A DNA stretch of 64,000 nt from Perkinsus olseni (GCA_013115135.1 JABANP010000032.1:177526-241525), one strand, 5' to 3'. Positions 25,273-36,656 are shown, numbered from the stretch's first letter. Made by a program: numbers and translations. Notes: a model not told the origin generated them from the letters alone.

Positions 25273-26875
25273 TCACACTTCCGAAGACTCGGCCTTCTCC
25301 GCATGCTCCTTGAGGCTGAGGTCGCTACTCTTGGACGACACCGCTTCCTCCTCGAGATGGGCCTGGTTTTCTCTTGACACCTTGTTATAGTACGGTATCA
25401 TAGCCAGAGCACAGATGCCACCGATTCCCGAGATAACTGCCAGTAGTATAAAGAAGTAGTCGTAGTGAGCACCCTTCACACTTTCTTCGGTGGGATCAGA
25501 AGGGTCGAAAGTCGGCATCCAAGACGAGCAGGCATTGAACAGTGCGCCGGAGATGAGACCAGCGATGGAAAAGAAGAGCAGATTGACAGCTGAGGCGACA
25601 GCCTTCAAAGACGATGGTGAATTCGTGAAAGCGATCTCGTAAGAAGTAGACACTAGGAAAATCTCACCCACGGCGATGAACCAATACTGCAACACCTGCC
25701 ACCAGATAGATATAGTGAAAACTGGGTGAGCCATCACAACATACTCCAACGATCAAAGAGCACACTAGTGCCACCGCACCAGAGAATGAGCCGATAGCAC
25801 ATCGGACCAAAGGGGATGGCATGATACCCCATCGACGAAGATTGGGATAGAGGGCCCCATCGACAACGATAGAGGTCAGCGCAACAGCGATAGGGTCAAC
25901 GTTCTGCATCAACGGTACGGGTATATCCCAACCGAATGTATCACGGTTCATTTTCGAACCCTGAGTGACCCACGCTGTTGTCATCTGTTGGTAGGCAATC
26001 ATGAATGGGATGATCAAGCAGAATAGGGGGACGAGACGAAAAAGCATCTTCGCATCCTCAATGAAACTGTCCTCGTACTTGCCACCACGAGACTTCTTAC
26101 ACTTTTCTAAGGAGCATTTCATGCAGGCAGAACCAATCACTTTAGCAACCTGGACCACAGCAGAGCCTTGTGGCTTTGGTTTCACATAACGGTTCGTAAA
26201 GCTTGCAAATAGGAAGATCGCAAACCCAACGACGAACGCTGCCAATGGAACGCAGAAAGCAGCGAAGTAAGAGACACCCTCGACCATCAAGGGCGTAACA
26301 ATACCACCAATGATAGAGCCTATCTGTATAGAAGCATAGAAGTACGTGTAATATCTGGTGATATCCGACTTGTGTAGTTCAGGATGAAATTGTTGCGCTC
26401 CCATAACATTGACGCAACTTTTGATTCCGCCACTGCCTAGGCCAATGAGCGTCATCAAACCCAGATGCACCATCCAAGGCTGAGATATAGACGGTACCGC
26501 GGCAAGGACCACGAACAACAAGCCAAGCATGTATATAGCGGCGAAAATTATGATAGTTTTGTACAACCCCAGTAGAGTATCCGCTATGGCGGCTCCGATA
26601 AGAGGGGTAAAATACATGATGGCTTGGAAGTCGCTTATATACGAGTAGGCGGTACTGTCGTCGTAGTCGAGAAACTCGTTGAGAAAGTTCTTCAAGTTTG
26701 GCAACAGACCCGTGAACGCCAACCGCTCACACATTTCCATCGAGAGGACAAAGATAGTGGCATTGAAGAAGGGGTGCTCAAAGTAATGATACGTGTTGCC
26801 GGAAGGGTCCGTCCAGGCAAGAGGCTTCCGTGGATCTGCGGATCCTGGTGAACTTCGAGATCTTCGGAAAAACAT
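25273..26875 (-). CDS. POT/PTR2-family proton-coupled oligopeptide transporter, one frame break
   Basis: Major-facilitator proton-coupled peptide transporter, normally about 12 TM helices in plasma or organelle membranes. Start chosen at 26875 (MFFRRSRSSPG), because the residues upstream are not conserved in the paralogue. The ExxER motif that couples protons reads MEMCERLAFTG. The family blocks QAIMYFTPLIGAAIADTLLG, LIGLGSGGIKSCVNVMGAQQ and GEIFLVSTSYEIAF are present, and a charged tail runs to 25273. Near 25741-25750 the frame moves by +1 (GTT-G-GAG-TAT). Both sides align with the divergent plus-strand paralogue, so this is one gene with a single extra base. Divergent arrangement with the neighbour implies a shared roughly 500-bp promoter region. 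Confidence 0.85.
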
Positions 26876-27379
26876 TATACAGTGATAGATCCCACTCAAC
26901 CGAATCCAAACCTGCACAATGATTGGCTATGTTCGCTACGACAACACGTTCCCATCCGGCGAATATGTGCCTCCTGGGGCCTAGCAGGCCAGGAGATTCT
27001 ATAGTCGAATACGCGTAGGCACGAGCCACGGACGACCGACTCCCGCATGGACGACTTGAGCTAGAGCTACGAGCAGGGCATCGTCCACTCTGAGGGACAG
27101 ATTTGTGTGCTGCTTCCCAGTTGAGAATTCCCCCGTCGTCCCGTCTAGCAACCCGATACGAGAAGTCCACATCATTCATCAATGATAAGCACTTGAGGCG
27201 ATACTCACTTGAGAACGGAGTCAAGTTTCTCCCCCTCGATTGGGGCTGGTCACCGATCCTTATGGGACAGGCTCTGTGTCAGCGACGCTATGACCTTACT
27301 CTAGCGCTGTTTACTGTGAGTGTACCTCACTGAACTGTTAGTGTTGTAACGTATCTTATTTTAAGACTTTATTTCGAAG

Positions 27380-28958
27380 ATGACGAAGTCATCCGAGCTC
27401 AAATCTAATTCTGGTGTGGAGGAGCTCGTGAAGCAAGACAGTTCACCGGTTGTTGATAGCAAGAAGCCTCTAACCTGGACTGATGCTTCTGGCAATGTCT
27501 ATCACTACTACGAGCACCCCATGATGCAGGCTACTATCTTTGTTCTCGTACAGGAGCTTTGTGAACGTCTAGCATTCTACGGTATAACGCCGAACTTGCA
27601 GACCTTCTTGAAGGAGTTCCTCGGCTACAACGATACGGCTGCTAATACTTATATATCAGCTTTCCAAGCTGTTATTTACGTCACGCCGCTGGTTGCAGCT
27701 GTCTTAGCCGATACTATATTGGGTGTCTACAATACCATTCTGGCCTTCTCTGTGGTCTACACAATAGGACTCGCTCTACTATGCCTGGCTTCAGTTGAAA
27801 GCATATCTGAACCTTGGATGGTCCACATGTCCCTAATGGTGCTTATCACGTTTCGGAAGCGGTGGAATCAAGAGCTGTGTTAATGTTATGGGTGCCCAAC
27901 AGTTCCATCCTGTGCTCCACAAAGCTCAAATTACAAGGTTCTTCACCTACTTCTATGCTTCTATTAACCTCGGTGGTCTGGTAGGCGGCCTCGTTACCCC
28001 AATCCTTGTCGAGAAGGTATCTTTCTTCGTGGCCTACCTGGTGCCCTTCTTCGCATTTGTCATTGCCACAACGTTCTTCCTTATTGGTGGAATCATGGGC
28101 AGATTTGTGAAGCCAAAGCCACAAGGGTCTGCTGTTATCAGGGTTATCGAGGTTATTGGAGACGCCGCTGTTCACTGCTCTCTGGAGAAGTGCAAGAAGA
28201 GCAAAGGTGGTCGATTTGAAGATCAGTTTATCGAGGATGCCAAGTCAATCTTCCGGCTTATTCCGCTCTTTGCCTTGGTCATTCCTTTCATGATCGCTTA
28301 TGCTCAAATGACCACAGCCTTCCTTACACAAGCCGAGAAGATGAATCGGGATACCTTTGGTTGGCAGATTCCCGCCTCAATGATGCAAAATGTCGATAGC
28401 ATATCCATCATCATCAACTCATTATGGATTGATGGTATCCTCTACAAGTTCCTTCGAAAGCACAACAAAATGCCTTCTGCTCTTCTAAGGATGTGTATCG
28501 GTTCCATGCTGGGCTGCTTCGCCTTGCTCTGTGCCTTGGGTGTCGAGTACTCGATAATGGATCGTCCTCTGTATACCGTTTCGGTATGGTGGCAGGTGCC
28601 GCAATTCTTCCTCATCGCCACCGGTGAGATCTTCCTCATCTCAACCTCGTACGAGATAGCCTTCACCTACTCTCCAAGTCAACTCAAGGCGGTGTCCTCG
28701 GCTCTCAACTTGCTCTTCTTCTCTTTTGCTAATCTCTTGGCTGGAGTGGTCTTCCAAATCTGTGCTCCGTGGATGCCTGATTTCGATCCTGATGACTACC
28801 CCGAGTCGGTCATGTATACTGGTTCTCACTACGACTACTACTTTATGCTTCTAGCTGGTATTTGTGTTGCTGGAGCGATCGGCTGTCTCCTTTTCCTACC
28901 TTACTTCAATAAGGTTGAGCGCGAGCATGCCGAGAAGTCCGAAGCAACGGAAGCCTAA
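27380..28958 (+). CDS. POT/PTR2-family transporter, paralogue of the divergent gene, one frame break
   Basis: The ATG at 27380 begins MTKSSELKSNSGVEELVKQD, a hydrophilic cytoplasmic N-terminus. ExxER reads QELCERLAFYG, closer to the canonical ExxERFxYYG than in its partner. Conserved blocks include QAVIYVTPLVAAVLADTILG, NVMGAQQFHPVLHKAQITRF, GRFVKPKPQGSAVI, WWQVPQFFLIATGEIFLIST and SYEIAFTYSPSQLKAVSSAL. At 27854 one extra base (TTT-C-GGA) shifts the frame in the middle of the conserved LI.FGSGGIKSC loop. The starting frame ends at a TAA about 30 nt later. Apart from that base the gene is fully conserved. It probably exports or imports di/tripeptides across a membrane; substrate and location cannot be read from the sequence. 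Confidence 0.85.
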
Positions 28959-29812
28959 GCTGTGCTGCTCTTTAAAATATACTGTTATCGTCCTTTATCT
29001 CCACGGAGTGTGCTGCTCCATGCTTGTTGATCATTTTTATCTGGGACCGACCCATGCCAGTATCGTCACGACGCAGTCATTTGTGTAAACAGTTTGACTG
29101 CACGAGTATTTCCATTACTGATCTGTCTCTACTGTTGACTGTATAACTCGCTATCTTCCTGTCTCGTATCATCGGTATTACCGTAATTGCCCTCCGGGAA
29201 GTACACAGTTTGTTGTAAAGATTAGTAACTCTTTTTATATTCTCCGAACAACTCTCGTTAAGATCTCTCAGTATACTTCCGTGACTCTGTCACTGAGTTT
29301 ACACCTCCTATTTAAGAGGTCTTAGTCTATTATATTGCGTGAAAGAGATGACTGTGTCATAAGCAACACTTTTTCCTCTCTCTATGATTGCACTTGTACT
29401 GAAGTGTTCCTGCCGTTATTCGTATTATCAGAGTACTTTGGAGCGTTGAGTTGTTGAAGGTGGTGTGAACTTATGAGTATCGCTGTGCAATTCACAGGCC
29501 CGCGCGATAACTACCAGTCAGGCGTCAATAGGAAAGATGATGAGAGGATTGAATTGTCCCACCATCCTGCAAGCGTAGTATAAAGCCCTTTCCAAAAGTG
29601 GGCATTCCTGCATGGACTATTTCTCATCAATAGTCGACTGAACGAACATGCTATCGAAATAACATAGAGCTTGGGAGTCGTAAATGGTAGGTGCAATTCC
29701 GTTTCAATGAAGGAGACCGACCATGGTTCTTGCCCTAGGAGATGGGATGCACGTACCAACTCTTCTACTCATAAACCATGCAAGGTCCTATAGCAGGCAG
29801 CAACAGCAGACC
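28959..29812. other. Intergenic, no gene seen
   Basis: AT-rich 3' flank of the transporter. No supported open frame. Confidence 0.45.
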
Positions 29813-31463
29813 ATGTAAGGTTCAACGACCCTTGAAGTAGGCCATGTAATTGCAGTTTGTATCTGCCAGGCAGAACGCAGTCGTGATCGAAATGAAGATA
29901 GACTTAACGACTGTTATGCGACCGTCGCCGATGATTTTCTGTAGCCACTACTCCGGCGAGGGTTTCTCTGACGACATGGCCAACTCGTTCTTCTCCATTG
30001 CCATGGTCGTCTATCAATTTGCTACTTCTGCCACTAGCGTCGAACACAACAAGTGTCATGAAGCGAATTGAGGTAGCTGTAGCTTTTTTTTCGGAATTAA
30101 TGATTATAGCAGAAAAGAAATTGTCAATCTTAGTACAGTGAGTACAGCGAATAAGACGATCAAATTTTCAGTTCCTGGGGAAGGCTGCGTCGCCAGCTTG
30201 TAAGTAGAGACGCATACTGTCCATAGAGAAACGGCATCTACCGACTAAAAATGAGGGGGTACCCCTTATGATACCGACATATTCGAGGGAGAGCAAACGT
30301 TGTCTAGCGTCCATTCCAAATCTACTATTTCTACTCTAGGAGCCCCGCTTTCTTCGCTCGTCGAGGCCATCCACAGACGATCTCTCGTCAAGAACACCCG
30401 CACAGACTCTTCCTCTATCCTGACCACCTCTCTCAGTTCGCCGTTGACAAGATCGATGGTAACCACAGCGCGCGCGGGCGAAGAAGCATCTTCCGAGTAC
30501 GAGACCAGACCAATAACAACGTTTTCAGTGAGACCGATAAGTTGATGTACACGATGAAATTCGGGTAAGTCTATAAGGCAGGTCCAGACAACCTCGGTGC
30601 CGTGACGAAGATTGTGAGGCGATAGGTCGGTAGTCCAGATGCTATGTTCCATAGCACAGAGAAGCCGAGAAGTATCTTTGCACGCATGCACAGACATAGC
30701 TCCGATGAGCTCGCCAGGCCTGGGCGCATAGATCTTGAACCATTCACCGTCCTCTCCCTCTCGCCCAGATGGTCGGATATCGATAGAACTGAGGACGTCA
30801 GGCCCCTTAGTCGTGCAGTTGGCCACGAAAAGACTCCCTTCAGAAGCGGCGAACAGCGGCTTCGATTGGAGCAACCCTTCAGCAGACCAGCAAGAAACAC
30901 CCGATGACTGTCCAACGCCGAGCGCAGTGTCACGGTGGAGCTCCATGGCCCTCTTACCAGGATTCCATCGGAAGGTATACAGCACACCAGACCCGGGTTC
31001 GATCCCGGCAAGTTGTACATTAAACACGGATCCACCTAGACTCCGGAGCGAGTCACAGCCCTCCTTGACGGCGAAAATCTGTGAGTCGTCTCCAGACTTT
31101 AAATACCCCACCCCATCACAGGCCACCAAATCCGCCGGCGAGCTCTCCCGTTCCGTGAGGACCTTGATCTTAGTCTTAATAGCCGAGATTGATGCAGCGG
31201 AGAGAGTCGGCACCCGAACCAAACACGAAAGATACTCCCATATTGAACTAAGCATCTCCATGGGCGGCGAGGTCTTCGCCGTCTTAATCTGGAGCCCAGC
31301 CAGAAGAGCCGCGGTTGAGCGGGGCATTTAAAAAACTATGACGAAGACAACGTAGACCAATGAGCTGCAAGCGAATCCGAACTCGACTCGCGGTATGAAT
31401 GGCTGAAATTGTGAATGAAAATGTTTCAAGATGTTTTCACGTGGTGGTCCCCGCCCCGGTCGT
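29813..31463. repeat. Segmental duplication block A (copy 1)
   Basis: About 1.65 kb, nearly identical to 37793-39441. It carries a complete 353-codon gene, about 450 nt of its 3' flank, and the last roughly 40 nt of the neighbouring minus-strand gene. The match ends at CCCCGGTCGT in both copies. Confidence 0.9.
30266..31327 (-). CDS. Uncharacterised 353-aa protein, duplicated (copy 1)
   Basis: A single exon, ATG at 31327 (MPRSTAALLAGLQIKTAKTS) to a stop at 30266. No family is recognised. The protein has repeated beta-strand-like segments (GVLYTFRWNPGKRAMELHRD, LFVANCTTKGPDVLSSIDI, VRVFLTRDRLWMASTS), which could fit a beta-propeller or similar all-beta fold, but no diagnostic repeat is seen. 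There is no signal peptide or TM helix. An almost identical paralogue at 38245-39306 differs at about nine residues and keeps the frame, which suggests both are or recently were functional. Confidence 0.7.
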   Translation of the reverse strand: MPRSTAALLAGLQIKTAKTSPPMEMLSSIWEYLSCLVRVPTLSAASISAIKTKIKVLTERESSPADLVACDGVGYLKSGDDSQIFAVKEGCDSLRSLGGSVFNVQLAGIEPGSGVLYTFRWNPGKRAMELHRDTALGVGQSSGVSCWSAEGLLQSKPLFAASEGSLFVANCTTKGPDVLSSIDIRPSGREGEDGEWFKIYAPRPGELIGAMSVHACKDTSRLLCAMEHSIWTTDLSPHNLRHGTEVVWTCLIDLPEFHRVHQLIGLTENVVIGLVSYSEDASSPARAVVTIDLVNGELREVVRIEEESVRVFLTRDRLWMASTSEESGAPRVEIVDLEWTLDNVCSPSNMSVS

Positions 31464-32004
31464 GAAGAACAGCAGCTCTCACTAGTTCGTCCCAGACGCT
31501 ATTTATAATACCATCAAGAGAGGCTGCCGTCGGAGCTGGAGGGCTACGGGGCCGCTTCCCTAGCGTGGCTGCACTGGTGGGCCTTTGCGGTCGTCTGGCA
31601 GACAGCAGCTCCTTCTCTCGACGAGCCTTCAGTGCATCTAGCAGCTCTTGGTTTGCCGCCTTTATCCGATCCCGCTCATCTCTAGCCGCTGATCGCTCCT
31701 TCCATACTCTTTCTCTGAAAATGACAGCAGCATGGTGTGTGACAAACGCTAGAAGAAATTTAGGCCGGCTGGTCTATCGGGAGACGTACGGACGATTGTG
31801 CTGCAGTCGATCGTTTTACAAGCTCATCATGGGCAAGGCGGTGACATTTTGGTAACCACTGACCACTCTTTCACCATTCACGAGTCGAACAGTGACACTG
31901 TTGTCAGTGTGCTGATATACCGCATTCAGAACGCCTCCCAAGCGCAGACTAAGTAGACGTTGCGGACTTAGAGAGATAAACAGCTTGTCCGAGAAGCACG
32001 CCAT
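31426..32004 (-). CDS. Two-exon small protein with beta-rich N-terminus and basic helical C-terminus
   Basis: Exon 1 (32004-31820) starts MACFSDKLFISLSPQRLLSL and contains NSVTVRLVNGERVVSGYQNV. The alternating hydrophobics suggest a small Tudor/SH3-like barrel, but that is inference. A 105-nt intron (GTAAAACG to TTTTCAG) joins in phase to exon 2 (31714-31426): ERVWKERSAARDERDRIKAA, a charged helix, then a Pro/Arg/Ser linker and SLDGIINSVWDELVRAAVLH. TGA is at 31428-31426. The last codons lie inside duplication block A, so copy A' carries only this gene's 3' tip. Family unknown. Confidence 0.55.
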
Positions 32005-32401
32005 GAACTCGAGCTAACTCCCGGCAAATGTCACACCCACGAAGCGAACAAGTTTAGAAAGCGCGAGGTGAGCTCGCTCGCGAACTAGCAGACCACTATT
32101 TGAATCGAGGGGACATGACGAGCAAGCGCCGCGGCCGCTTGTTAACGATATGTATTAGACTCCTTCACGGCAAGTTCCCGCGACGTGGCGATGAGTAGAT
32201 GGCTTTGGAATGTAACAAGCTACTTCTGAACCGTCCAGCATCTTGAAGCTAGTCGTGTCATTATGAAGAAGCTGTTGTCATTACCGTTGAATAGATCCTG
32301 TCTTGATTCAGTCGAGAGAAGGTAGCACTCAGGCACCAACCTCGACGCTCTGTTCCTCTCAGTACGAGTGCTATCCATCGAGCCCCCCCCGAACCCCGTT
32401 C
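32005..32401. other. No gene seen
   Basis: Spacer between two minus-strand genes. An eight-C run occurs near 32385. Confidence 0.4.
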
Positions 32402-32827
32402 CTAGTACTTCGCTAGAAGATCTTCCCTCAGCCGGCTCTGTTCGGCAGTCTGCATCTGCCTTGTAGCCTCCTCCTGCTCTGATGCCGCCATTCTATCATC
32501 GATCGCTTGACGTGTGGGAAGGTCCAGCAGGGACTCGTATCTGTCATACCACTCCTTTCCCTAATCGTGATCAGACATTACCCGTTCCTACATCAGTGTA
32601 AGGTTATTGAACATCGCCGCGTAAACGGCTTGCTGCTCTCCTGGATTCTTGTCAGGATGCAACTTCAAGGCCCTCTTCCGGTAGGCCCTCTTGACCACAG
32701 TAGTAGTGGCCGTCTTGGGTATGCCAAGGATATCATAAGGGTTGAACCTCCGGCCCAGCTCAGACGCCTCGATCGGATGCCGAGGGGGATGGACCACGGC
32801 CTTCTTCGTGGGGGACCCTACCGCCAT
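32402..32827 (-). pseudogene. J-domain (DnaJ-like) co-chaperone gene with two in-frame TAG codons
   Basis: J proteins stimulate Hsp70 ATPase. Starting at the ATG at 32827 ([20 protein letters not shown]), the reading frame gives a J domain: [40 protein letters not shown] with the essential HPD intact, then MFNNLTLM. The next codon is TAG (32590-32588) where J domains have the Tyr of LAYEVLSD. The frame continues as ERVMSDHD, a second TAG (32563-32561), then GKEWYDRYESLLDLPTRQAI and a helical tail to a TAG at 32402. Sequence on both sides of the stops is conserved and in frame. I found no intron that would remove them without deleting the VMSD motif. It is either a young pseudogene, an assembly error or a read-through case. 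Earlier in-frame Met codons exist upstream, but that sequence is not J-protein-like. Confidence 0.6.
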
Positions 32828-33157
32828 TAAAACAGCTGACAATTGAACAGGAGACGTAGTAACCCACGGCGGCGAGAGTATACAAAGGAGTGGTATGCAG
32901 GGGCGGTATACTGTTCCCAGGACAGTGTCCCGACTCCCGGCCAAAGCGAAGACAACAGCGCGTCGCCTGAATAGGTTTTGGACCCTAGATGTAGGAGATG
33001 TCACGCGCATCAATCGGCTCCAAGTTTCAGAGTCAATTATTCTGGTTAACATCTTCAAAGTTGCCGTAGCAATTTCGCGGCGCGAAATGTCGCGCGCCAC
33101 GAAATTGGCTGGAAGTGCGCAAGATTGACATCACAGCATCGTTATTGACCCGCGTTG

Positions 33158-34228
33158 ATGGGTTCCCAAGAAGAGCCTTCTGGAGTCGAAGCAGTGCTTG
33201 CTGGTGATGGGTATGATGAGGATTTTGAAGAGGGTGGAGAAGGGGGAGTTGAGGAAGCGAAAACACTGTCTCAAGGTGGCTGAAGCTTCCCTGCCGCCTC
33301 GGCCAGTTTTTGGCGCAGATCCCCTTCCAGCGACTGATGGACCTGATGCATCTCACGATATGGTCGACAGTGATGAAGGACCTGTAGGGCAAGGCTGCCT
33401 TGCAAGGCCACGTAGCGCTGTCTTCGGTGTAGACTGCGGAACAGCCGACTGAGGAACCGGAATCGGGTACGGCTGGGGCCGTGACTGAGGAGGGGGAGAA
33501 GGTCATCACGTTGACTGAGGAGGCCCAGGTAGGGCGACCCTTGCCATGGGTAGGGCAGGGGTTGCGTATCAGTCGTGGATGAACCCTTCGGGATGCAGTA
33601 TTGGAGGCAGAGGGATCTGTGGATGGACTATTGACAGCGGCATCGCTAGAGGACTTGCGAGAGGTAGTGAAGAGAGAGGGGCGCCGCTGCTATGGTAAGG
33701 GTCAGGTTCTCGCCTGGTCCGTTCGGGAGGGCCGCGTTGAGGTAGTTCGAGCTGTTCTTGGAGAGGGGCGTGTCAGTCCGGATTCCAACGGTAGTAGGGA
33801 GCTGGGGCATGCTAAATGAGGGTGGTATTTCCAGATCCCTCGGGATTGCCGTGGCTGGTGAGTGCCTTACAGCAGCGACCTTCTGATCGGGCCCTAGTCG
33901 AGGCTCTGTTGGACGCCGGAGCGGTTGGTACAGTGGGAGCTGAGTAGGTTTGGTAGAAGGCAATCCGAAGGTCCCGGGTTCTATCCCAGTGGTGCCCTAC
34001 TGCAGATACATCGTGAACTCCGGCAATGGCAGTAGCGTCAGTCCCGATATACAGGCCCTGCTAGGTCGGAACCGCCTCCCAGCCGATGAGCCCATGGGAC
34101 GCTCTGCTGTTGCCAGGTGTCGTACCGGACGCCGAGGCCAGTACCTTCGCAGAGGGCCCGCCAGCGGCAGCAGCCACCGCCCCGGCAACGCCCGCTATGT
34201 CAACTGCCTTCCGTCAGACCTCGAGTGA
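33158..34228 (+). CDS. Ankyrin-repeat protein with acidic N-terminus, multi-exon
   Basis: The ATG at 33158 opens an acidic exon (MGSQEEPSGVEAVLAGDGYD, EDFEEGGEGG). A 31-nt intron (GTGGCTG to CGGCCAG) joins in phase to VFGADPLPATDGPDASHDMV, a 49-nt intron to TAEQPTEEPESGTAGAVTEE, and another to SLEDLREVVKREGRRCYGKG. Ankyrin character appears in LAWSVREGRVEVVRAVLGEG. After an intron with a good GCTAAA branch-like site it continues in SGLPWLVSALQQRPSDRALV and EALLDAGAV. A further exon (SSVSPDIQALLGRNRLPADE) runs to a possible stop at 34226. The joins after 33950 are less certain. Ankyrin repeats mediate protein binding; the partner is unknown. Confidence 0.5.
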
Positions 34229-34257
34229 CCACCTCAGGACCGCCACGAGTAGAGGCT

Positions 34258-35493
34258 ATGCTGTTCTCTGGTCATCAGCGAGATTATCGTCAGGCTCACC
34301 AGTGATAAGTCGATCGTCCCCACATAACATGATGATGTCGACTACTTCGACGTGTCGTTCACAGCGGTTCCAAGGAGATGGGGCCTACATGGTCAGCTTG
34401 TCCAACTTCAGTACAGCACCCAAGTGGACCCTTCCTGGACGCCACTTGTAACGTTACTCGGCCCCCACAGCCTGTCGAAGCTCTCCATGACCATCAGTTA
34501 CTCTCGTCCTCTCAATAACCCTGGTCCTGGCGCCTACAACCCGCCGTTAATTTACAGCAATCCAAAGCTTAAGGTCATATCTCGGCGACACCGATTTTGG
34601 GCGAACTTGGTATCTAGTAGGGCGCCCCAAGATACGGCTTTGGTAGTAGTCGGAGATTCAACCAGCGGAGGAACGACATGCCGGGACCTGACAAGTCGGC
34701 TCCTTCTTCTCGGGCGCTGCTGCTGCATGGCTGAGCGGCCACGTAGGTACCGACCGAGGGACCCTGTCCTGGCCGCTAGCCTTAGCTATGGTTTCGGCAC
34801 GAGCACCCGACCACCTATTGGGGGTCCTGGCAGCAGTACTGGTAGGTGCCACCGATGCATCAGCAGCTAGTTTGAATTTTCTTTGCCTTTCCAGCGGCTC
34901 TGCGACCTGGGCCTGGCGCGTATAAGACCCCTCAGAATCCGGGAGGCTGTGGGCCTCGATATACCTTGAGAGGACGGACGAAGGTGGGCGTATGATCTGG
35001 CAGGCCTGCCATAGCGCTTTGTTCAGAAGGATACTCTTGGGGTCTCAGCAGAGATAATGAGGAACCCAGGACCGGGGACCTATTCTCCCGCTAGCCTCCT
35101 CAAAGGTGGGCAGATGCGTGTCGCGCGCCACGATATTATACGCCGGTGGTTGGCCCCTCAGAGCACCACGGCTATTCCTTCGCCCATAGTTCGGCCTCCA
35201 GTATCGGCAAGAGGGCGTTCAAGGTTCCAGGACCGGGATCGTGGGAGACACCCTGTTGGGAGGCTCGCGTTGGACTTTTGGTGGTGTAGGTATAGCATGC
35301 GGAACGTCAAGGGGACAGGGACCTCCTCACCAGCGTTCAGTATGTCGAGTCGTCCTGCGGTAGGGCGCTCTTGGGGACGCGGCTTGGATCATGAGGTGCT
35401 CATTGTCAGGGATGGAACGTCCCTAACCAATGGAGCTCGAGAGTGCCGGGCCCTGGGTCGTATAAGAGTAACCTGACGTCCTTTGGGTATTAG
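34258..35493 (+). CDS. Sperm-tail PG-rich repeat (STPGR/SHIPPO) protein, multi-exon
   Basis: Several exons carry the PGPGxY signature of STPGR (CIMAP/ODF3-like) proteins, which bind the inside of axonemal and other stable microtubules. Repeats in order: FQGDGAYMVSLSNFSTAPKW, NPGPGAYNPPLIYSNPKL, PRYGFGSSRRFNQRRNDMPG, SYGFGTSTRPPIGG, RPGPGAYKTPQNPGG, NPGPGTYSPASLLKGG, VPGPGSWETP, SPAFSMSSRPA, and the C-terminal VPGPGSYKSNLTSFGY with TAG at 35491. Introns of about 50 nt are visible (GTAACG to CATCAG at 34449-34498; GTAGGGCG to TTGTCAG near 35360-35410). The 5' start is uncertain, and the frame between 35220 and 35330 is not fully resolved. The number of repeats is typical for the family. A flagellar or cortical microtubule role is expected. 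Confidence 0.65.
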
Positions 35494-35611
35494 ACATGCA
35501 GCATGTAGAATAGTTACTTGTGGATGGGAACCTTACCGTTGTGCGCTAAGGGGCAGTGCCTTTGGTTGGTGGGGATCGATGGGACGGGCAGGCCTCCTCT
35601 TTCACTTTCCT

Positions 35612-36343
35612 ATGAAGGGGTCGAAGGAAAGCGGCTCTTCTTCTCATCTCGGACGGCATCCGCCTCCCTCGAGTCGCTACGAGTGCGCGGTGGATGATCC
35701 TTCTCATGAGGAGAGTCACGGCCTACTTGCCCAAGAACTAGAGCATCGCGAAGTAGGCAGCTCTTATCCCGCCATCTGGATCATGATGTTGCCATCAGAG
35801 TGGCGATTCCCACGCCTTCGTCGACGAGCGAGTTGTCCATGAAAGGCATGCCGGTATATCTCGGATTCATGAGCAAGTGAGAGCTTCTATGGGGGCGCTC
35901 AGTGAGTGCCGCTCACGGCAGGCGGGGCATGCCCCCTTAGGTACAGCAAGTCTCGGACATGTTCCGCGACTTAGCAGTGATGGTATCGGACCAGGGACAG
36001 CAAATCTCTAGCGTAGAGAACACGGTTGAAACCACTGTTAGTGACAGCAAGGGTGGGCCCCGACTAAGCGACCGCTGGCAGCGCAGTGCACCTTTCAGAG
36101 GCTGTCCGCGAGCTGGAGAAAGCCGCTAGGCTGGGACACAGCATCAGCGATCGGTCATGGTGTGTAAGTATCACGAGCCGCTTCAGTTTTCGTCCTCTCA
36201 CTGTATCGATTGTTTCCGGGAGCTGCGGCGGCAGCGTCGTCTATACTCAGGTTCTAGTGGTGGCGACGGTAATACTCGTCACGTTATTTGCGGCTCACAG
36301 GCTGCAAGACTATATCAACACAGGGCTAGGCTCTATGAGATGA
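35612..36343 (+). CDS. Qa-SNARE (syntaxin-like)
   Basis: Syntaxins drive membrane fusion as the Qa helix of SNARE bundles. In-phase exons are inferred. One ends at 35752 (GLLAQELEHRE). 35799-35876 encodes SGDSHAFVDERVVHERHAGI. 35941-36052 encodes the SNARE core VQQVSDMFRDLAVMVSDQGQ and QISSVENTVETTVSD, with the zero-layer Gln. 36087-36159 encodes VHLSEAVRELEKAARLGHSI. 36235-36343 encodes the C-terminal anchor VLVVATVILVTLFAAHRLQD and a short luminal tail ending at a TGA. Introns are 34-75 nt. The N-terminal Habc region is not resolved, and the start at 35612 is a guess. The compartment cannot be read from sequence. A 3' fragment is duplicated at 39441-39654. Confidence 0.7.
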
Positions 36344-36656
36344 TGCTCACAGATCCACGTATTCTGTCGAACACTATGCGATTTTGGAGATTCGCAACTT
36401 GCGTGCTCGATTAGCTGAACGCCTCCTTTCGTCAAATGCACAACGCCGCTTCTATAGGTATAACATGGAAGGTTTTTCGAAGTGGTCGAGTGAGAAGTGA
36501 CAGTTGTGTAGCATGAATAGAGACAGACGTCCTGTGGCGCAGGTCATCAGTGTTGTGTCGAGTGACGTGCCCAACACGTATGGACCTCTTGTGTGATTGT
36601 GTGTTTTCATCGGCTGTGTGGTCTAGTGGTATGATTCTCGCTTTGGGTGCGAGAGG
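36127..36656. repeat. Duplicated block B (copy 1)
   Basis: About 530 nt repeated at 39441-39968 with few differences. It begins inside the penultimate Qa-SNARE exon and ends at GCGAGAGG, inside a tRNA-Pro gene. Confidence 0.9.
36612..36656 (+). pseudogene. 3'-truncated tRNA-Pro
   Basis: The 45 nt match the 5' acceptor strand, D arm and full anticodon arm of the tRNA-Pro(UGG) at 39923-39994, then break off at GCGAGAGG. The T arm and 3' acceptor strand are missing and are replaced by unrelated sequence, so it cannot form a tRNA. Confidence 0.85.

Noticed and set aside
30985..31015. Perfect T-arm-like sequence CCGGGTTCGATCCCGG inside the 353-aa gene (also at about 38965)
   Set aside because: No acceptor, D or anticodon arm around it. 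It lies in a conserved coding region and encodes part of the protein.
33960..33996. B-box-like GGTCCCGGGTTCTATCCCAG in the ankyrin gene
   Set aside because: It is the 3' end of a predicted intron, with no cloverleaf partners.
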